From positions 5,146,001-5,210,000 of the forward strand of contig NZ_CP108458.1 of NCBI RefSeq assembly GCF_036242395.1: 64,000 bases of DNA, in the 5' to 3' direction. The stretch is from Kitasatospora sp. NBC_01266. Its GTDB lineage: Bacteria > Actinomycetota > Actinomycetes > Streptomycetales > Streptomycetaceae. Position numbers and translations under genes: made by a program. The stretch's first letter is position 1. Each line of letters opens with the position of its first letter. Of the stretch, positions 15,908-24,119 are shown piece by piece. The notes below the pieces were generated by a model. The model made no database searches. It was not told the origin of the DNA and worked only from the letters and a program-made list of their open reading frames with translations.

Positions 15908-17368
15908 ATGGCACGGGGTGGGCAGCGCGGCCGCATGGTCTCCAAGGCCGTCACCTGGAGCGCGTCACTGGCGGGCCGGTTGGCCGAGCGCCGTCGCGCC
16001 GCGGTCGAGGAGCGGACCGGCTCGCTCGCCGTGCGCCCCGAGGTGGTGCTGGAGCCGCAGCCGCTCCCGGTGCCGCAGGCCGTCCCCACCCCGCAGCCGG
16101 CCGCGGCGGACGCCGAACCGCCGCACCGCGAGCAGCCGCGCCCGCGTGACCCGCATCCGGGGCGCCCGGCCAGTCCGGCCGAGGCGGTGCCCTGGGGGCT
16201 GCGGGTGGCGGCCGAGTCCACCTGGCGGCTGCTGCTGCTCGGTGCCGCGCTCTACGTGATCTTCTACGTGGTCGACATGCTGCGGCTGGTCGCCTTCGCG
16301 CTGCTGGCCGGGGTGTTGATCTCGGCGCTGCTGGAACCCACGGTCTCCTGGCTCAAGCGGCACGGCGTGCCGCGCTCGTTGGCCGCGACCGTCACCTTCC
16401 TGACCGGTCTGGCCGGCATCTGCCTGGTCGGCTGGTTCGTCTTCTGGCAGGTCAGTACCAACATCACCGAGGTCTCCAACCAGGCCAGCAACGGTGTACA
16501 GACCCTGCACAACTGGCTGCTCAAGGGGCCGATGCACCTGACCCCCCAGCAGTTGAACGGCTTCACCACCCAGGTGAAGCTCGCGATCACCAACAACACC
16601 AACCAGATCACCTCGCTCGGGTTCACCACCGTGGGCATCGTGATCGAGGTGGTGACCGGCGTGCTGCTGGCCGCCTTCACCACCTACTTCCTGCTCTACG
16701 ACGGCGCCAAGATCTGGAGTTGGGTGCTGCGCGGCCTGCCCCGGCAGTCCCGCTACGCGATGGCCGGCGCCGGTCCGAAGGCCTGGGCCACGCTGACCGC
16801 CTACGTGCGCGGCACCGTCTTCGTCGCCTTCATCGACGCGCTCTGCATCGGGATCGGGATCCAACTGCTCGGGGTGCCGCTGGCGATGCCGCTGGCCGTG
16901 ATCATCTTCCTGGGCGCCTTCGTGCCGCTGGTCGGCGCGCTGGTCACCGGCACCCTGGCGGTGCTGATCGCGCTGGTCACCAAGGACGTCTACACGGCCG
17001 GCATGGTGCTGCTGGTGCTGGTCACCGTCCAGCAGATCGAGGGCCACCTGCTGCAGCCGCTGATCCTGGGCCGCGCGGTGCGGGTGCACCCGCTGGGCGT
17101 GGTGCTCGGAGTGGCCTCCGGCTCGATCATCGGCGGGATCGGCGGGGCGATCGTGGCGGTGCCGCTGATCGCGGTCACCAACACGGTGGTCGGCCACCTG
17201 CGGCGCCGCAACGCCGCCGCCGACGAGGTCTTCATCGCGGTGGCGGCCGCACAGGAAGCCGCCCATGAGGCCGCGCACGAGGCTGCCCACGCGGCAGCGC
17301 CCGACGCCCCGCCGCAATCGGCGCAGAAGCTGTCCGACCTCTCCCCGGAGCAGCCCGTCAGCTCCTAA
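15908..17368 (+). CDS. AI-2E family transporter (YdiK/TqsA-like membrane protein)
   Basis: The 486-residue product has a long polar, Pro-rich N-terminus (1-95), about eight hydrophobic segments, and a C-terminal Ala/His repeat tail (EAAHEAAHEAAHAAAPDA). The family hallmark is seen in AFTTYFLLYDGAKIW and the late PLVGALVTGTLAVLIAL...HLLQPLILGRAVRVHPLGV. Family members export autoinducer-2 or small metabolites, or are Na+/H+ antiporters, so the substrate is not known. ATG 15908 is preceded by GGGAGGA (about 15894-15900). The Septu-like ATPase gene starts 9 bp after its stop, so the three genes may form one message. Confidence 0.9.
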   Translation: MARGGQRGRMVSKAVTWSASLAGRLAERRRAAVEERTGSLAVRPEVVLEPQPLPVPQAVPTPQPAAADAEPPHREQPRPRDPHPGRPASPAEAVPWGLRVAAESTWRLLLLGAALYVIFYVVDMLRLVAFALLAGVLISALLEPTVSWLKRHGVPRSLAATVTFLTGLAGICLVGWFVFWQVSTNITEVSNQASNGVQTLHNWLLKGPMHLTPQQLNGFTTQVKLAITNNTNQITSLGFTTVGIVIEVVTGVLLAAFTTYFLLYDGAKIWSWVLRGLPRQSRYAMAGAGPKAWATLTAYVRGTVFVAFIDALCIGIGIQLLGVPLAMPLAVIIFLGAFVPLVGALVTGTLAVLIALVTKDVYTAGMVLLVLVTVQQIEGHLLQPLILGRAVRVHPLGVVLGVASGSIIGGIGGAIVAVPLIAVTNTVVGHLRRRNAAADEVFIAVAAAQEAAHEAAHEAAHAAAPDAPPQSAQKLSDLSPEQPVSS

Positions 17369-17377
17369 AGTGGCGTC

Positions 17378-18727
17378 ATGTATGTGACCAGGCTGGGCAT
17401 CTCGGGCATTCGCGGCTTCACCCCGGCCCGCGAGGTGCGGCAGCTGGAACTCCCGCAGGCCGGCTGGACGGTGCTCGCCGGGCGCAACGGAGCCGGCAAG
17501 ACCACGCTGCTGCGGGCCCTCGCGCTGGCCCTCGGCGGCCCCTCGGTGTCGCGCAGCCTGGTCAGCGACTTCTCCGGCTGGCTGACGGCCGGCGAACGGA
17601 CCGGCTGGGTGCAGGCCTTCGTCCGCCCGGACTGGTCGGTGGACCGGCTGGCGGGCAGCGGCAAGGCGCCCAAGTACGACCTCAAGCTGGGCCTGCGGTG
17701 GACCCTGCCGCGGCCGCCGGCCGGGGGGATCCCGATGGCCGTCGGCCCGCGTCCGGAGCTGGAGGCCTTCGGCTCGGCCAGCCCCGAGCGCGGCCCGTGG
17801 GCGGAGAACCCGCGCGGCTGGTTCTTCGCCGGCTACGGCCCGTTCCGCCGGCTGCTCGGCGGGGCCGGGGAGAGCCAGCGGCTGATGCTCTCGGCCGGCC
17901 CGGTCGGCCGGCTCGCCACCCTCTTCCACGAGGAGGCCTCGCTCGCCGAGGGCGTCTCCTGGCTGATCGACCAGCACGTGCGCCGCCTCGAGGGCCGCCC
18001 CGGCGCCCAGCAGGCCCTGGACGTGGTCAGCGCGCTGCTCTCGGACGGCCTGCTGCCGGACGGCTTCGCGGTCTCCCGGGTCGACTCCGACGGCCTCTGG
18101 GTGCACCGCACCGGCGACGGTGAGCTGAACGTCGGCGGGCCCGACTTCCCGCTGCGGGAACTCAGCGACGGCTACCGCACGGTGGCCGCCCTGGTGCTCG
18201 ACCTGGTCCGCCAGTTCCAGAACTGCTACGGCAGCCTCCCGCAGGACGAGCACGGCGCGATCACCCTGCCCGGCATCGTGCTGATCGACGAGGTCGACGC
18301 CCACCTGCACGTCAGCTGGCAGCAGCGGATCGGGCCGTGGCTGAAGGCGCACTTCCCGCGCGTGCAGTTCATCGTCTCGACGCACAGTCCGTACATCTGC
18401 CAGGCCGCCGACCCCGGCGGGTTGATCCGGATCGCCGGCCTGGACGAGGACGCCCCGCCGCAGCCGGTCAGCGAGGAGCTGTACCGGCGGATCGTCTACG
18501 GCAGCGGCGACGACGCGGTCCTCTCCGAGCTGTTCGGCCTGGAGTCGCCGTACTCCGCGCGGGCCGAGGACGCCCGCCGCCGGATCGGCGACCTGGAGGG
18601 CAGGGTGCTGGCCGGCGACTCCACCGACGAGGAGCTGGCCGAGTACCAGGAGCTGACCGACCGGCTGATGAGCTCGCTCTCCGCCCGGGTCGACGAGGTC
18701 GCCGCCCGGCTGGGACGCGCCAGATGA
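17378..18727 (+). CDS. AAA/ABC-type ATPase of a Septu-like (PtuA) pair
   Basis: The 449-residue ATPase has a RecF/SMC-like head. Walker A is GRNGAGKT (35-42), the signature-like LRELSDGYRTVAAL lies at about 262-275, Walker B is IVLIDEVDAHLHVSWQQRI (Asp304, Glu305) and the switch His is in VSTHSPYIC (about 332-340). It lacks the long coiled coil of SMC proteins. Its stop overlaps the start of an HNH nuclease gene (ATGA 18724-18727). This ATPase-HNH order is that of PtuA-PtuB in Septu antiphage systems, in which the ATPase controls the nuclease. No reverse transcriptase is nearby, so it is not a retron version. Assignment rests on motifs and order only. Confidence 0.85.
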   Translation: MYVTRLGISGIRGFTPAREVRQLELPQAGWTVLAGRNGAGKTTLLRALALALGGPSVSRSLVSDFSGWLTAGERTGWVQAFVRPDWSVDRLAGSGKAPKYDLKLGLRWTLPRPPAGGIPMAVGPRPELEAFGSASPERGPWAENPRGWFFAGYGPFRRLLGGAGESQRLMLSAGPVGRLATLFHEEASLAEGVSWLIDQHVRRLEGRPGAQQALDVVSALLSDGLLPDGFAVSRVDSDGLWVHRTGDGELNVGGPDFPLRELSDGYRTVAALVLDLVRQFQNCYGSLPQDEHGAITLPGIVLIDEVDAHLHVSWQQRIGPWLKAHFPRVQFIVSTHSPYICQAADPGGLIRIAGLDEDAPPQPVSEELYRRIVYGSGDDAVLSELFGLESPYSARAEDARRRIGDLEGRVLAGDSTDEELAEYQELTDRLMSSLSARVDEVAARLGRAR

Positions 18728-19455
18728 TCCCGCTGCAGCGGCGCCCGTTACCCGAGGAGCTGGCCGGCCGGATGGCGGCCCGCAGCGAACGGTTGCCGGA
18801 GTACCGGGGCGGTGCCCGGGAGTTGTGGCGGGACAGCCGCACCATCCGGCGCGACCTGAGCGCCCAGCTGGTCGCGATGGCCGCCGGGCTCTCCCGCTGC
18901 ATGTACTGCGGGGACAGCGAGGGCACCAGCATCGACCACTTCCAGCCGATCGCGATGGCCCCGCAGCGCGCCTTCGACTGGCTCAACCACCTGTGGGCGT
19001 GCGCCTTCTGCAACAGCAACCAGAAGCGCGACCTCTACCCGACCGACCGGCACGGCGCGGCGCTGCTGATCGACCCCACCGCCGACGAACCCGCCGACCA
19101 CCTCGACCTGGTGCTCGCCACCGGCGCCTACCGCCCGCGTACCCCCAAGGGCCGCGAGACGATCCGGATCTTCGGCCTGGACCGCCCGGTGCTGGAGCGC
19201 GGCCGGGCCCAGGCCTACGTGCGCTGCCGCTCGATGCTGCGCGACCTGGCGCGGCTGTCCGATCACGACGAACGGGACGAAGCGGTGGCGGTCGCCCACG
19301 CGCTCACCGTGCAGCCGTTCGCCGACGTGCTCTACGAGATGCTGCGGCTGCGCACCGCGCCCCGGGCCGCGCTGGTCTTCGGCGCCGAGACGGTGGCGGG
19401 TCTGAACACACTGGTGGGGCCCCACTTCGCGAAGTGGGGCCCCACCGGGAGCTGA
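18724..19455 (+). CDS. HNH endonuclease of a Septu-like (PtuB) pair
   Basis: The 243-residue product is an HNH nuclease of the PtuB/TIGR02646 type. It has paired zinc cysteines C59-M-Y-C62 and C93-A-F-C96, the active-site IDHFQP with His72, and WLNHLWACAFCNSNQK with Asn97 and Lys101. This is the CxxC...HF.P...W.NL..AC..CN..K pattern of retron- and Septu-associated nucleases. It overlaps the ATPase stop by 4 bp, so it is coupled. Its last codons run through a 34-bp perfect palindrome (19413-19446), so the C-terminus GPHFAKWGPTGS is encoded by a terminator-like hairpin. Expected role is cleavage of invading DNA when the ATPase is triggered; this is inference. Confidence 0.85.
   Translation: MIPLQRRPLPEELAGRMAARSERLPEYRGGARELWRDSRTIRRDLSAQLVAMAAGLSRCMYCGDSEGTSIDHFQPIAMAPQRAFDWLNHLWACAFCNSNQKRDLYPTDRHGAALLIDPTADEPADHLDLVLATGAYRPRTPKGRETIRIFGLDRPVLERGRAQAYVRCRSMLRDLARLSDHDERDEAVAVAHALTVQPFADVLYEMLRLRTAPRAALVFGAETVAGLNTLVGPHFAKWGPTGS
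19413..19446. terminator. 34-bp perfect palindrome within the nuclease gene end
   Basis: The sequence pairs fully from 19413-19429 with 19430-19446. It lies inside the last codons of the HNH gene and before the stop of convergent ahpD (19469). It is likely a shared transcription terminator, unusual in being coding. Confidence 0.8.
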
Positions 19456-19468
19456 CGCCGGGTCGGGC

Positions 19469-20002
19469 TCAGGCCAGCAGCGCCTCGGCGTCCAGCACCG
19501 AGGCCACGGCCTGCACGACGGCGGCGATCCGGATCGCGACCTGGATCGTCTCGCGGTCCACGCCCGCCTTGCGCAGCACCTGCTCGTGCGAGTCCAGGCA
19601 CTGGCCGCAGCCGTTGATCGCGGAGACCGCGAAGCACCAGAACTCGAAGTCGATCTTCTCGACGCCCGGGTTGCCGATGACGTTCATCCGCAGCCCGGTC
19701 CGCAGCTTCGCGTACTCCTCGTGGTCCGAGAGGAGGTGCGTGGTGCGGTAGTAGACGTTGTTCATCGCCATGATCGCGGCAGCGGCCTTGGCGGCGGTGT
19801 ACGCCTGCTCGGAGAGCAGCTCCTTGGCCTGCGGCTCCAGCTCGGCCAGCACCGGCTTGCTCGCGGTGGCCATGGCGCAGGAGAGCACGGTGCCCCAGAG
19901 CTGCTGCTGCGGGAGGTCCGAGTTGCCGATGACCGCGCTCAGGTTGAGCTTCAGGTCCTTGGCGTACTCGGGCAGTGCCGCCTTCAGTTCGTCGAGCGCC
20001 AT
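19469..20002 (-). CDS. ahpD: Alkyl hydroperoxidase AhpD
   Basis: The 177-residue enzyme is the AhpD partner that keeps AhpC reduced and has weak peroxidase activity of its own. The active-site CxxC is Cys132-G-Q-Cys135 in INGCGQCLDSHE, with the proton-relay His139 close behind and a Glu in NVYYRTTH upstream. Length and motif spacing match mycobacterial AhpD. It follows ahpC with 3 bp between stop and start, so both are made from one leftward message. That message is expected to be activated by OxyR, encoded divergently at 20.7 kb. Confidence 0.96.
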   Translation of the reverse strand: MALDELKAALPEYAKDLKLNLSAVIGNSDLPQQQLWGTVLSCAMATASKPVLAELEPQAKELLSEQAYTAAKAAAAIMAMNNVYYRTTHLLSDHEEYAKLRTGLRMNVIGNPGVEKIDFEFWCFAVSAINGCGQCLDSHEQVLRKAGVDRETIQVAIRIAAVVQAVASVLDAEALLA

Positions 20003-20005
20003 GGG

Positions 20006-20557
20006 TCAGCCGGCCAGCAGGGCGGCGGCGTCCAGGGTGTCCTCACCCTTGGTCCAGTTGCACGGGCACAGCTCGTCGGTCTGCAGGGCGTCCAGCACCC
20101 GCAGGACCTCCTTGGGGTTACGGCCGACCGAGCCGGCGGTCACCATGACGAACTGGATCTCGTTGTTCGGGTCCACGATGAAGACGGCGCGCTGGGCGGT
20201 GCCGTCCTCGCCCTCGACGCCGCAGGCCCGCATCAGGTCGTGCTTGATGTCGGCCAGCATCGGGAAGGGCAGGTCACGCAGGTCGGCGTGGTCCTTGCGC
20301 CAGGCGTGGTGCACGAACTCCGAGTCGCCGGAGACGCCCAGGATCTGCGCGTCGCGGTCGGCGAACTCCTCGTTCAGCTTGCCGAACGCGGCGATCTCGG
20401 TCGGGCAGACGAAGGTGAAGTCCATCGGCCAGAAGAAGACGACCTTCCACTTGCCCTCGTAGGTCTTGTGGTCGATGTCGGCGAACGCGGTCGCGGCGTC
20501 CAGGTTCACGCAGGCCTTGAGGTCGAACTCGGGGAACTTGTCGCCGATCGTCAGCAC
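20006..20557 (-). CDS. ahpC: Alkyl hydroperoxide reductase AhpC (peroxiredoxin)
   Basis: The 183-residue peroxiredoxin reduces H2O2 and organic peroxides. The peroxidatic Cys51 sits in FFWPMDFTFVCPTE, and the resolving cysteines are in DELCPCNWTKG near the C-terminus, as in AhpE-independent mycobacterial-type AhpC. The start is GTG 20557, with AGGAGA about 7 nt upstream; no ATG is available. It is first in the ahpC-ahpD operon and divergent from oxyR. A possible promoter on the minus strand has TTGGAT and TCATAGG-like elements between about 20600 and 20640. Confidence 0.96.
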   Translation of the reverse strand: MLTIGDKFPEFDLKACVNLDAATAFADIDHKTYEGKWKVVFFWPMDFTFVCPTEIAAFGKLNEEFADRDAQILGVSGDSEFVHHAWRKDHADLRDLPFPMLADIKHDLMRACGVEGEDGTAQRAVFIVDPNNEIQFVMVTAGSVGRNPKEVLRVLDALQTDELCPCNWTKGEDTLDAAALLAG

Positions 20558-20700
20558 GTTCGCTTCTCCTGGGTGTGGAAAATAAGGGGAGTGTGTCCGG
20601 ATTGCCTATGATTCGACGGATCCCGACGTGATCCAACAGTGACACAGCCCGCAGTGATCAGTGAAATAGCTAGACTCGATCCATCTGATCGGAGAGAGTT
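20558..20700. promoter_or_regulatory. Divergent ahpC-oxyR control region
   Basis: The 143-bp gap should hold both promoters and the OxyR site. CAGTGA occurs three times in direct orientation (20637-20642, 20652-20657, 20659-20664), and TAGACT (about 20671) is a candidate oxyR -10 box. GGAGAGAG (20691-20698) is the likely oxyR ribosome site. Confidence 0.6.
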
Positions 20701-20775
20701 ATCAGTACCCAGCAGTCCTCAGGGTCATCGCGCCCCCGGACGCCCACCGTCGCGCAGCTGCGCGCCTTCCTCGCG

Positions 20776-21663
20776 GTGGTCGAGCACCGGCACTTCCGGG
20801 ACGCCGCCACGGCCATCGGCACCAGCCAGCCCGCCCTCTCCGGCGCGCTCGCCACGCTGGAGGAGTCGCTGGGCGCCCAACTCGTGGAGCGTACGACACG
20901 CAAGGTGATCATCACGCCGCTGGGCGAGCGGGTGGCGGCGCACGCGCGCCGGGCACTGGCCGCGCTGCACGAGCTGACCCAGGAGGTCGAGGCCGCCCGC
21001 CGCCCGTTCACCGGCCCGCTGCACCTGGGCGTGATCCCCACCGTCGCGCCCTACCTGCTGCCGACCGTGCTGCGCCTGGTCCGCGACCAGTACCCCGACC
21101 TCGACCTGCACGTCCACGAGGAGCGCACCGCCACGCTGCTCGAGGGCCTGGCCGCCGGCCGGCTCGACCTGCTGCTGCTCGCGCTGCCCGCCGGAGGCAG
21201 CGCGCCGACCCGCGACATCCCGCTCTTCGACGAGGACTTCGTCCTGGTCACCCCGCCCGGCCACCCGCTGGCCGGGCGCACCGACGTGCCCCGCGACGTG
21301 CTGCTCGACCTGGACGTGCTGCTCCTGGAGGAGGGCCACTGCCTGCGCGACCAGGCGCTCGACGTCTGCCGCGAGGTGGGCGCGGAGCCCGGCGGGGGCT
21401 CCACCCGGGCCGCCGGGCTCTCCACCCTGGTCCAGTTGGTGGCCGGCGGGCTCGGCGTCACCCTGCTGCCGGCCACCGCGCTGGCGGTGGAGTCCGGGCG
21501 CGCCGACCGGCTGGCCGCCGTCCACTTCGCCGATCCGGCACCCGGGCGCCGGATCGGCCTGGCCACCCGCCCCGGCTCGGCCCGCGCCGCCGAGTACGAC
21601 CGGTTCGCCGACTCGCTGCGGACCGTGCTGGCCGAGCTGCCGGTGCGGATCGTCGGCCCGTAG
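20776..21663 (+). CDS. oxyR: LysR-family peroxide regulator OxyR
   Basis: The product is a LysR regulator that activates ahpCD when oxidised. Residues seen include the HTH (HFRDAATAIGTSQPALSGAL and GAQLVERTTRKV), a substrate domain, and the redox region around LLEEGHCLRDQALDVC, where the two cysteines correspond to the disulfide pair of OxyR. The coordinates start at GTG 20776, the first standard start, but this cuts the first HTH helix. In-frame sequence continues upstream to 20689 and encodes TVAQLRAFLAVVEH, clearly part of the fold, without any ATG, GTG or TTG. Real translation may begin at a non-standard codon such as ATC 20701, 6 nt after GGAG (20691-20694). Confidence 0.93.
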   Translation: MVEHRHFRDAATAIGTSQPALSGALATLEESLGAQLVERTTRKVIITPLGERVAAHARRALAALHELTQEVEAARRPFTGPLHLGVIPTVAPYLLPTVLRLVRDQYPDLDLHVHEERTATLLEGLAAGRLDLLLLALPAGGSAPTRDIPLFDEDFVLVTPPGHPLAGRTDVPRDVLLDLDVLLLEEGHCLRDQALDVCREVGAEPGGGSTRAAGLSTLVQLVAGGLGVTLLPATALAVESGRADRLAAVHFADPAPGRRIGLATRPGSARAAEYDRFADSLRTVLAELPVRIVGP

Positions 21664-21915
21664 GGATGCGCCCGTCCGGGTGAGGCCCAAGGGCTAGCCC
21701 CACTGATCTGACGTCCCGTCACTTCACTCTCCCGCGCTGCCGGGTGACACCCCGCCGGGCCCCTCGCCGCTGCCCCGCCGGCCGTCGCCGCCGCGTCGCC
21801 GGGCCGCCGTGGCCACGGTGAGCTGGAGCACGCCAGAGAAGTTCGCGGTCCGCCCCGCCGCAACGGGTTGCCCGCCCGCGTCCGGGCGGTGCCGCCAGTG
21901 CAGGGAGAGAGTGGC

Positions 21916-23163
21916 GTGGCATCGTCGACCGAACCCGAAACGGACCAGCAGCCCGCGAGCGCGACCGACCCGGGCGGCGCCCCACCGCCCGCCCCACCCC
22001 GCCCCGGCCTGCTGCGCCGCCTGCTGCACCGGCGTCCGGTGCAGGTGGTGCTGAGCCTCTTCCTGGTCTTCCTGACCTGGCTCGGCTTCTCCATCGGCGG
22101 CGCGCTGCTCGCGCCCGGCAACGACAGCGACGTCGCCCGGGTCGCCGAATGGGCCCGCGACCACCACCTCGGCCCGGTGGTGACCGGGCTGGAGGCCGCC
22201 CAGTACAAGATGGACCCGCCCAAGGTCGGCGGCCGTCCCACCATCGCGCTCACCCCCGGCGGCCTGCCCCCCATCGCCTCCTCCGCCGTCGCGAGCGCCG
22301 AGAACAAGCACTCCGACGCCCCGGCGCTGGCGCCGATCAACCCGGCCCCGCTGGTCTCGCCGGCCGGCGACCCGCTCCCCGGCGAGGGCGCCTGGCACGT
22401 GATCGGCAGCTCCCGGGGCATCCCCTCGGTGCTCAGCGCGATGCTGCGCCCGGACAGCGAGCACACCTCCTACCTGGCCGCCGTGGTCTCGATGGACCAG
22501 CGCCTGACCCGCTTCCAGCTGCACCCCGGCACCGACGACCCGGGCCCGGACAACTGGGGCGTGCCGCCGAACATCCCGGCCGACGCCAGGGCCGGCCTGC
22601 TGGCCAGCTTCAACGGCGGCTTCAAGGTGGCCGAGGCGCAGGGCGGCTTCTACCTCAACGGCGTCACGCACGGCACGCTGCGGGACGGCGCGGGCTCGCT
22701 GGTCTTCTACAAGGACGGCCACACCGCCGTCGGCAGCTGGGGCGACGAGGTCTCGATGACCCCGGACGTGGTGGGCGTGCGGCAGAACCTGCGGCTGATC
22801 GTCGACCACGGCACGGTGCCCGAGGACGTGGACCACAACGTGGAGAGCGGCTGGGGCCTGACCATCGGCGGCAAGTTCTTCGTCTGGCGCTCGGGCGTCG
22901 GCGTCACCGAGGACGGCCGGCTGGTCTACGCCTACGGGCCCGCGCTCTCCGTGCGCACCCTGGCCGACCTGCTGCACCAGGCCGGCTGCGTGCAGGCGAT
23001 GCAGCTGGACATCAACCCGGCCTGGATGTCGTACAACTACTACCAGTCGGGCTCCGACCCGGCGAACCCCGTGCCCACCAAGCTGCTGCCCGACCAGGAG
23101 CGGCCCGCCGACCGGTACTTCGAGCCGACCAGCCGCGACTTCACGGCGGTGTACGCCCGATGA
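21916..23163 (+). CDS. Phosphodiester glycosidase family membrane protein
   Basis: The 415-residue product has a cytoplasmic N-terminus, one membrane segment (about 33-58; VVLSLFLVFLTWLGFSIGG) and an external domain of the NAGPA/DUF2233 phosphodiester glycosidase family. Landmarks are LLASFNGGFKVAEAQGGFYL, TLRDGAGSLVFYKDG, WGLTIGGKFFV and MQLDINPAWMSYNYY. Family members remove sugars from phosphodiesters. GTG 21916 has GGGAGAGA just before it. Its stop overlaps the start of the next gene (ATGA 23160-23163). The operon makes a decaprenyl-phosphate arabinose donor, so this enzyme may act on a phosphodiester-linked envelope sugar; that is inference. Confidence 0.88.
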   Translation: MASSTEPETDQQPASATDPGGAPPPAPPRPGLLRRLLHRRPVQVVLSLFLVFLTWLGFSIGGALLAPGNDSDVARVAEWARDHHLGPVVTGLEAAQYKMDPPKVGGRPTIALTPGGLPPIASSAVASAENKHSDAPALAPINPAPLVSPAGDPLPGEGAWHVIGSSRGIPSVLSAMLRPDSEHTSYLAAVVSMDQRLTRFQLHPGTDDPGPDNWGVPPNIPADARAGLLASFNGGFKVAEAQGGFYLNGVTHGTLRDGAGSLVFYKDGHTAVGSWGDEVSMTPDVVGVRQNLRLIVDHGTVPEDVDHNVESGWGLTIGGKFFVWRSGVGVTEDGRLVYAYGPALSVRTLADLLHQAGCVQAMQLDINPAWMSYNYYQSGSDPANPVPTKLLPDQERPADRYFEPTSRDFTAVYAR

Positions 23164-24119
23164 CCGCCCAGCCGCCGGTGCTGCCGGCCCCCGAACTCCA
23201 GCCGGTCCCCGAACTCCAGCCGATCGGCGCCCCGGCCGGCGCCGCCCGGCTCGGCTGGCCGCGTGCGGTGCTGCGCACCTCCCGGCCCCGGCAGTGGCCG
23301 AAGAACCTGCTGGTCTTCGCGGCGCCGGTGGCCGCCGCCGACCGGGGCCGGATCGAGGGCGTGGGCGGCGCCCTGGTCGCCTTCGTCGCCTTCACCCTGG
23401 CCTCCTGCGCGGTGTACTTCGTCAACGACGTGGCCGACGCGGAACGCGACCGGCACCACCCGGTCAAGCGCACCCGTCCGGTGGCCAGCGGCGAGCTGGC
23501 CGAACGGCACGCGCTGGCGGTCGCGGTGGCCTGCGTGGCGCTGGCCGAGACCGGCGCGCTGCTGGCCGCCGACGCGGGCCTGGCCGCCTGCGTGACCGGC
23601 TACCTGGCCCTGTCCTTCCTCTACTGCGCCACCCTCAAGCACCTCCCGGTGCTCGAACTGACCATGCTGGCCTCCGGGTTCGTGCTGCGCGCGATAGGCG
23701 GCGCGGCTGCCGCCGCGGTCGCGCCCTCCGGCTGGTTCGTGCTGGTCTGCAGCCTCGGCGCGCTGCTGGTGGCGATCTCCAAGCGGTACACCGAGCTGGC
23801 GGCGCTCGGCCCGGCCGCCGCCGGCCACCGGCCCTGCCTGCGCCGCTACACCCCCCAGGGGCTGCGGACGGCGCAGCGGGTGGTGAGCGTGGCGATGATC
23901 GGCGCCTACCTGAGCTGGGCGCTGCTCAACGGGTCCCGCTGGGCCGCCGATTGGCACCTGGTGACGGTGCTGCCGCTGGCCGCCGCACTGCTCCGGTTCG
24001 ACCGGCTGACCGGCCGGGCCACCATGGCGCGTGTCGAGGACCTGATCACCCGGGACGGGCCGATGCTGGGGTGCGAGTTGGTCTGGTTGATGCTCTTCGT
24101 GGCAGCGGGGACGGCGTGA
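23160..24119 (+). CDS. Decaprenyl-phosphate phosphoribosyltransferase-like (UbiA superfamily)
   Basis: The 319-residue integral membrane protein has about eight hydrophobic segments and UbiA-family acidic motifs: NDVADAERDRHHPVKRTRP (first NDxxDxxxD) and a second site near ISKRYTELAAL. This is closest in pattern to DPPR synthase (Rv3806c/UbiA), which moves 5-phosphoribose from PRPP to decaprenyl phosphate. The next two genes encode the epimerase pair that convert the product to the arabinose donor, which supports the call over quinone prenyltransferase. It overlaps the upstream gene by 4 bp and the downstream gene by 1 bp. Confidence 0.9.
   Translation: MTAQPPVLPAPELQPVPELQPIGAPAGAARLGWPRAVLRTSRPRQWPKNLLVFAAPVAAADRGRIEGVGGALVAFVAFTLASCAVYFVNDVADAERDRHHPVKRTRPVASGELAERHALAVAVACVALAETGALLAADAGLAACVTGYLALSFLYCATLKHLPVLELTMLASGFVLRAIGGAAAAAVAPSGWFVLVCSLGALLVAISKRYTELAALGPAAAGHRPCLRRYTPQGLRTAQRVVSVAMIGAYLSWALLNGSRWAADWHLVTVLPLAAALLRFDRLTGRATMARVEDLITRDGPMLGCELVWLMLFVAAGTA

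Noticed and set aside
15965..18385. An 800-codon leftward open frame opposite the exporter and ATPase genes
   Set aside because: Low-complexity, Gln/His/Arg-rich product across two well-motived genes on the other strand; no ribosome site.
17378..19455. A retron with PtuA/PtuB effectors
   Set aside because: No reverse transcriptase or msr/msd-like element is near the ATPase and nuclease genes.
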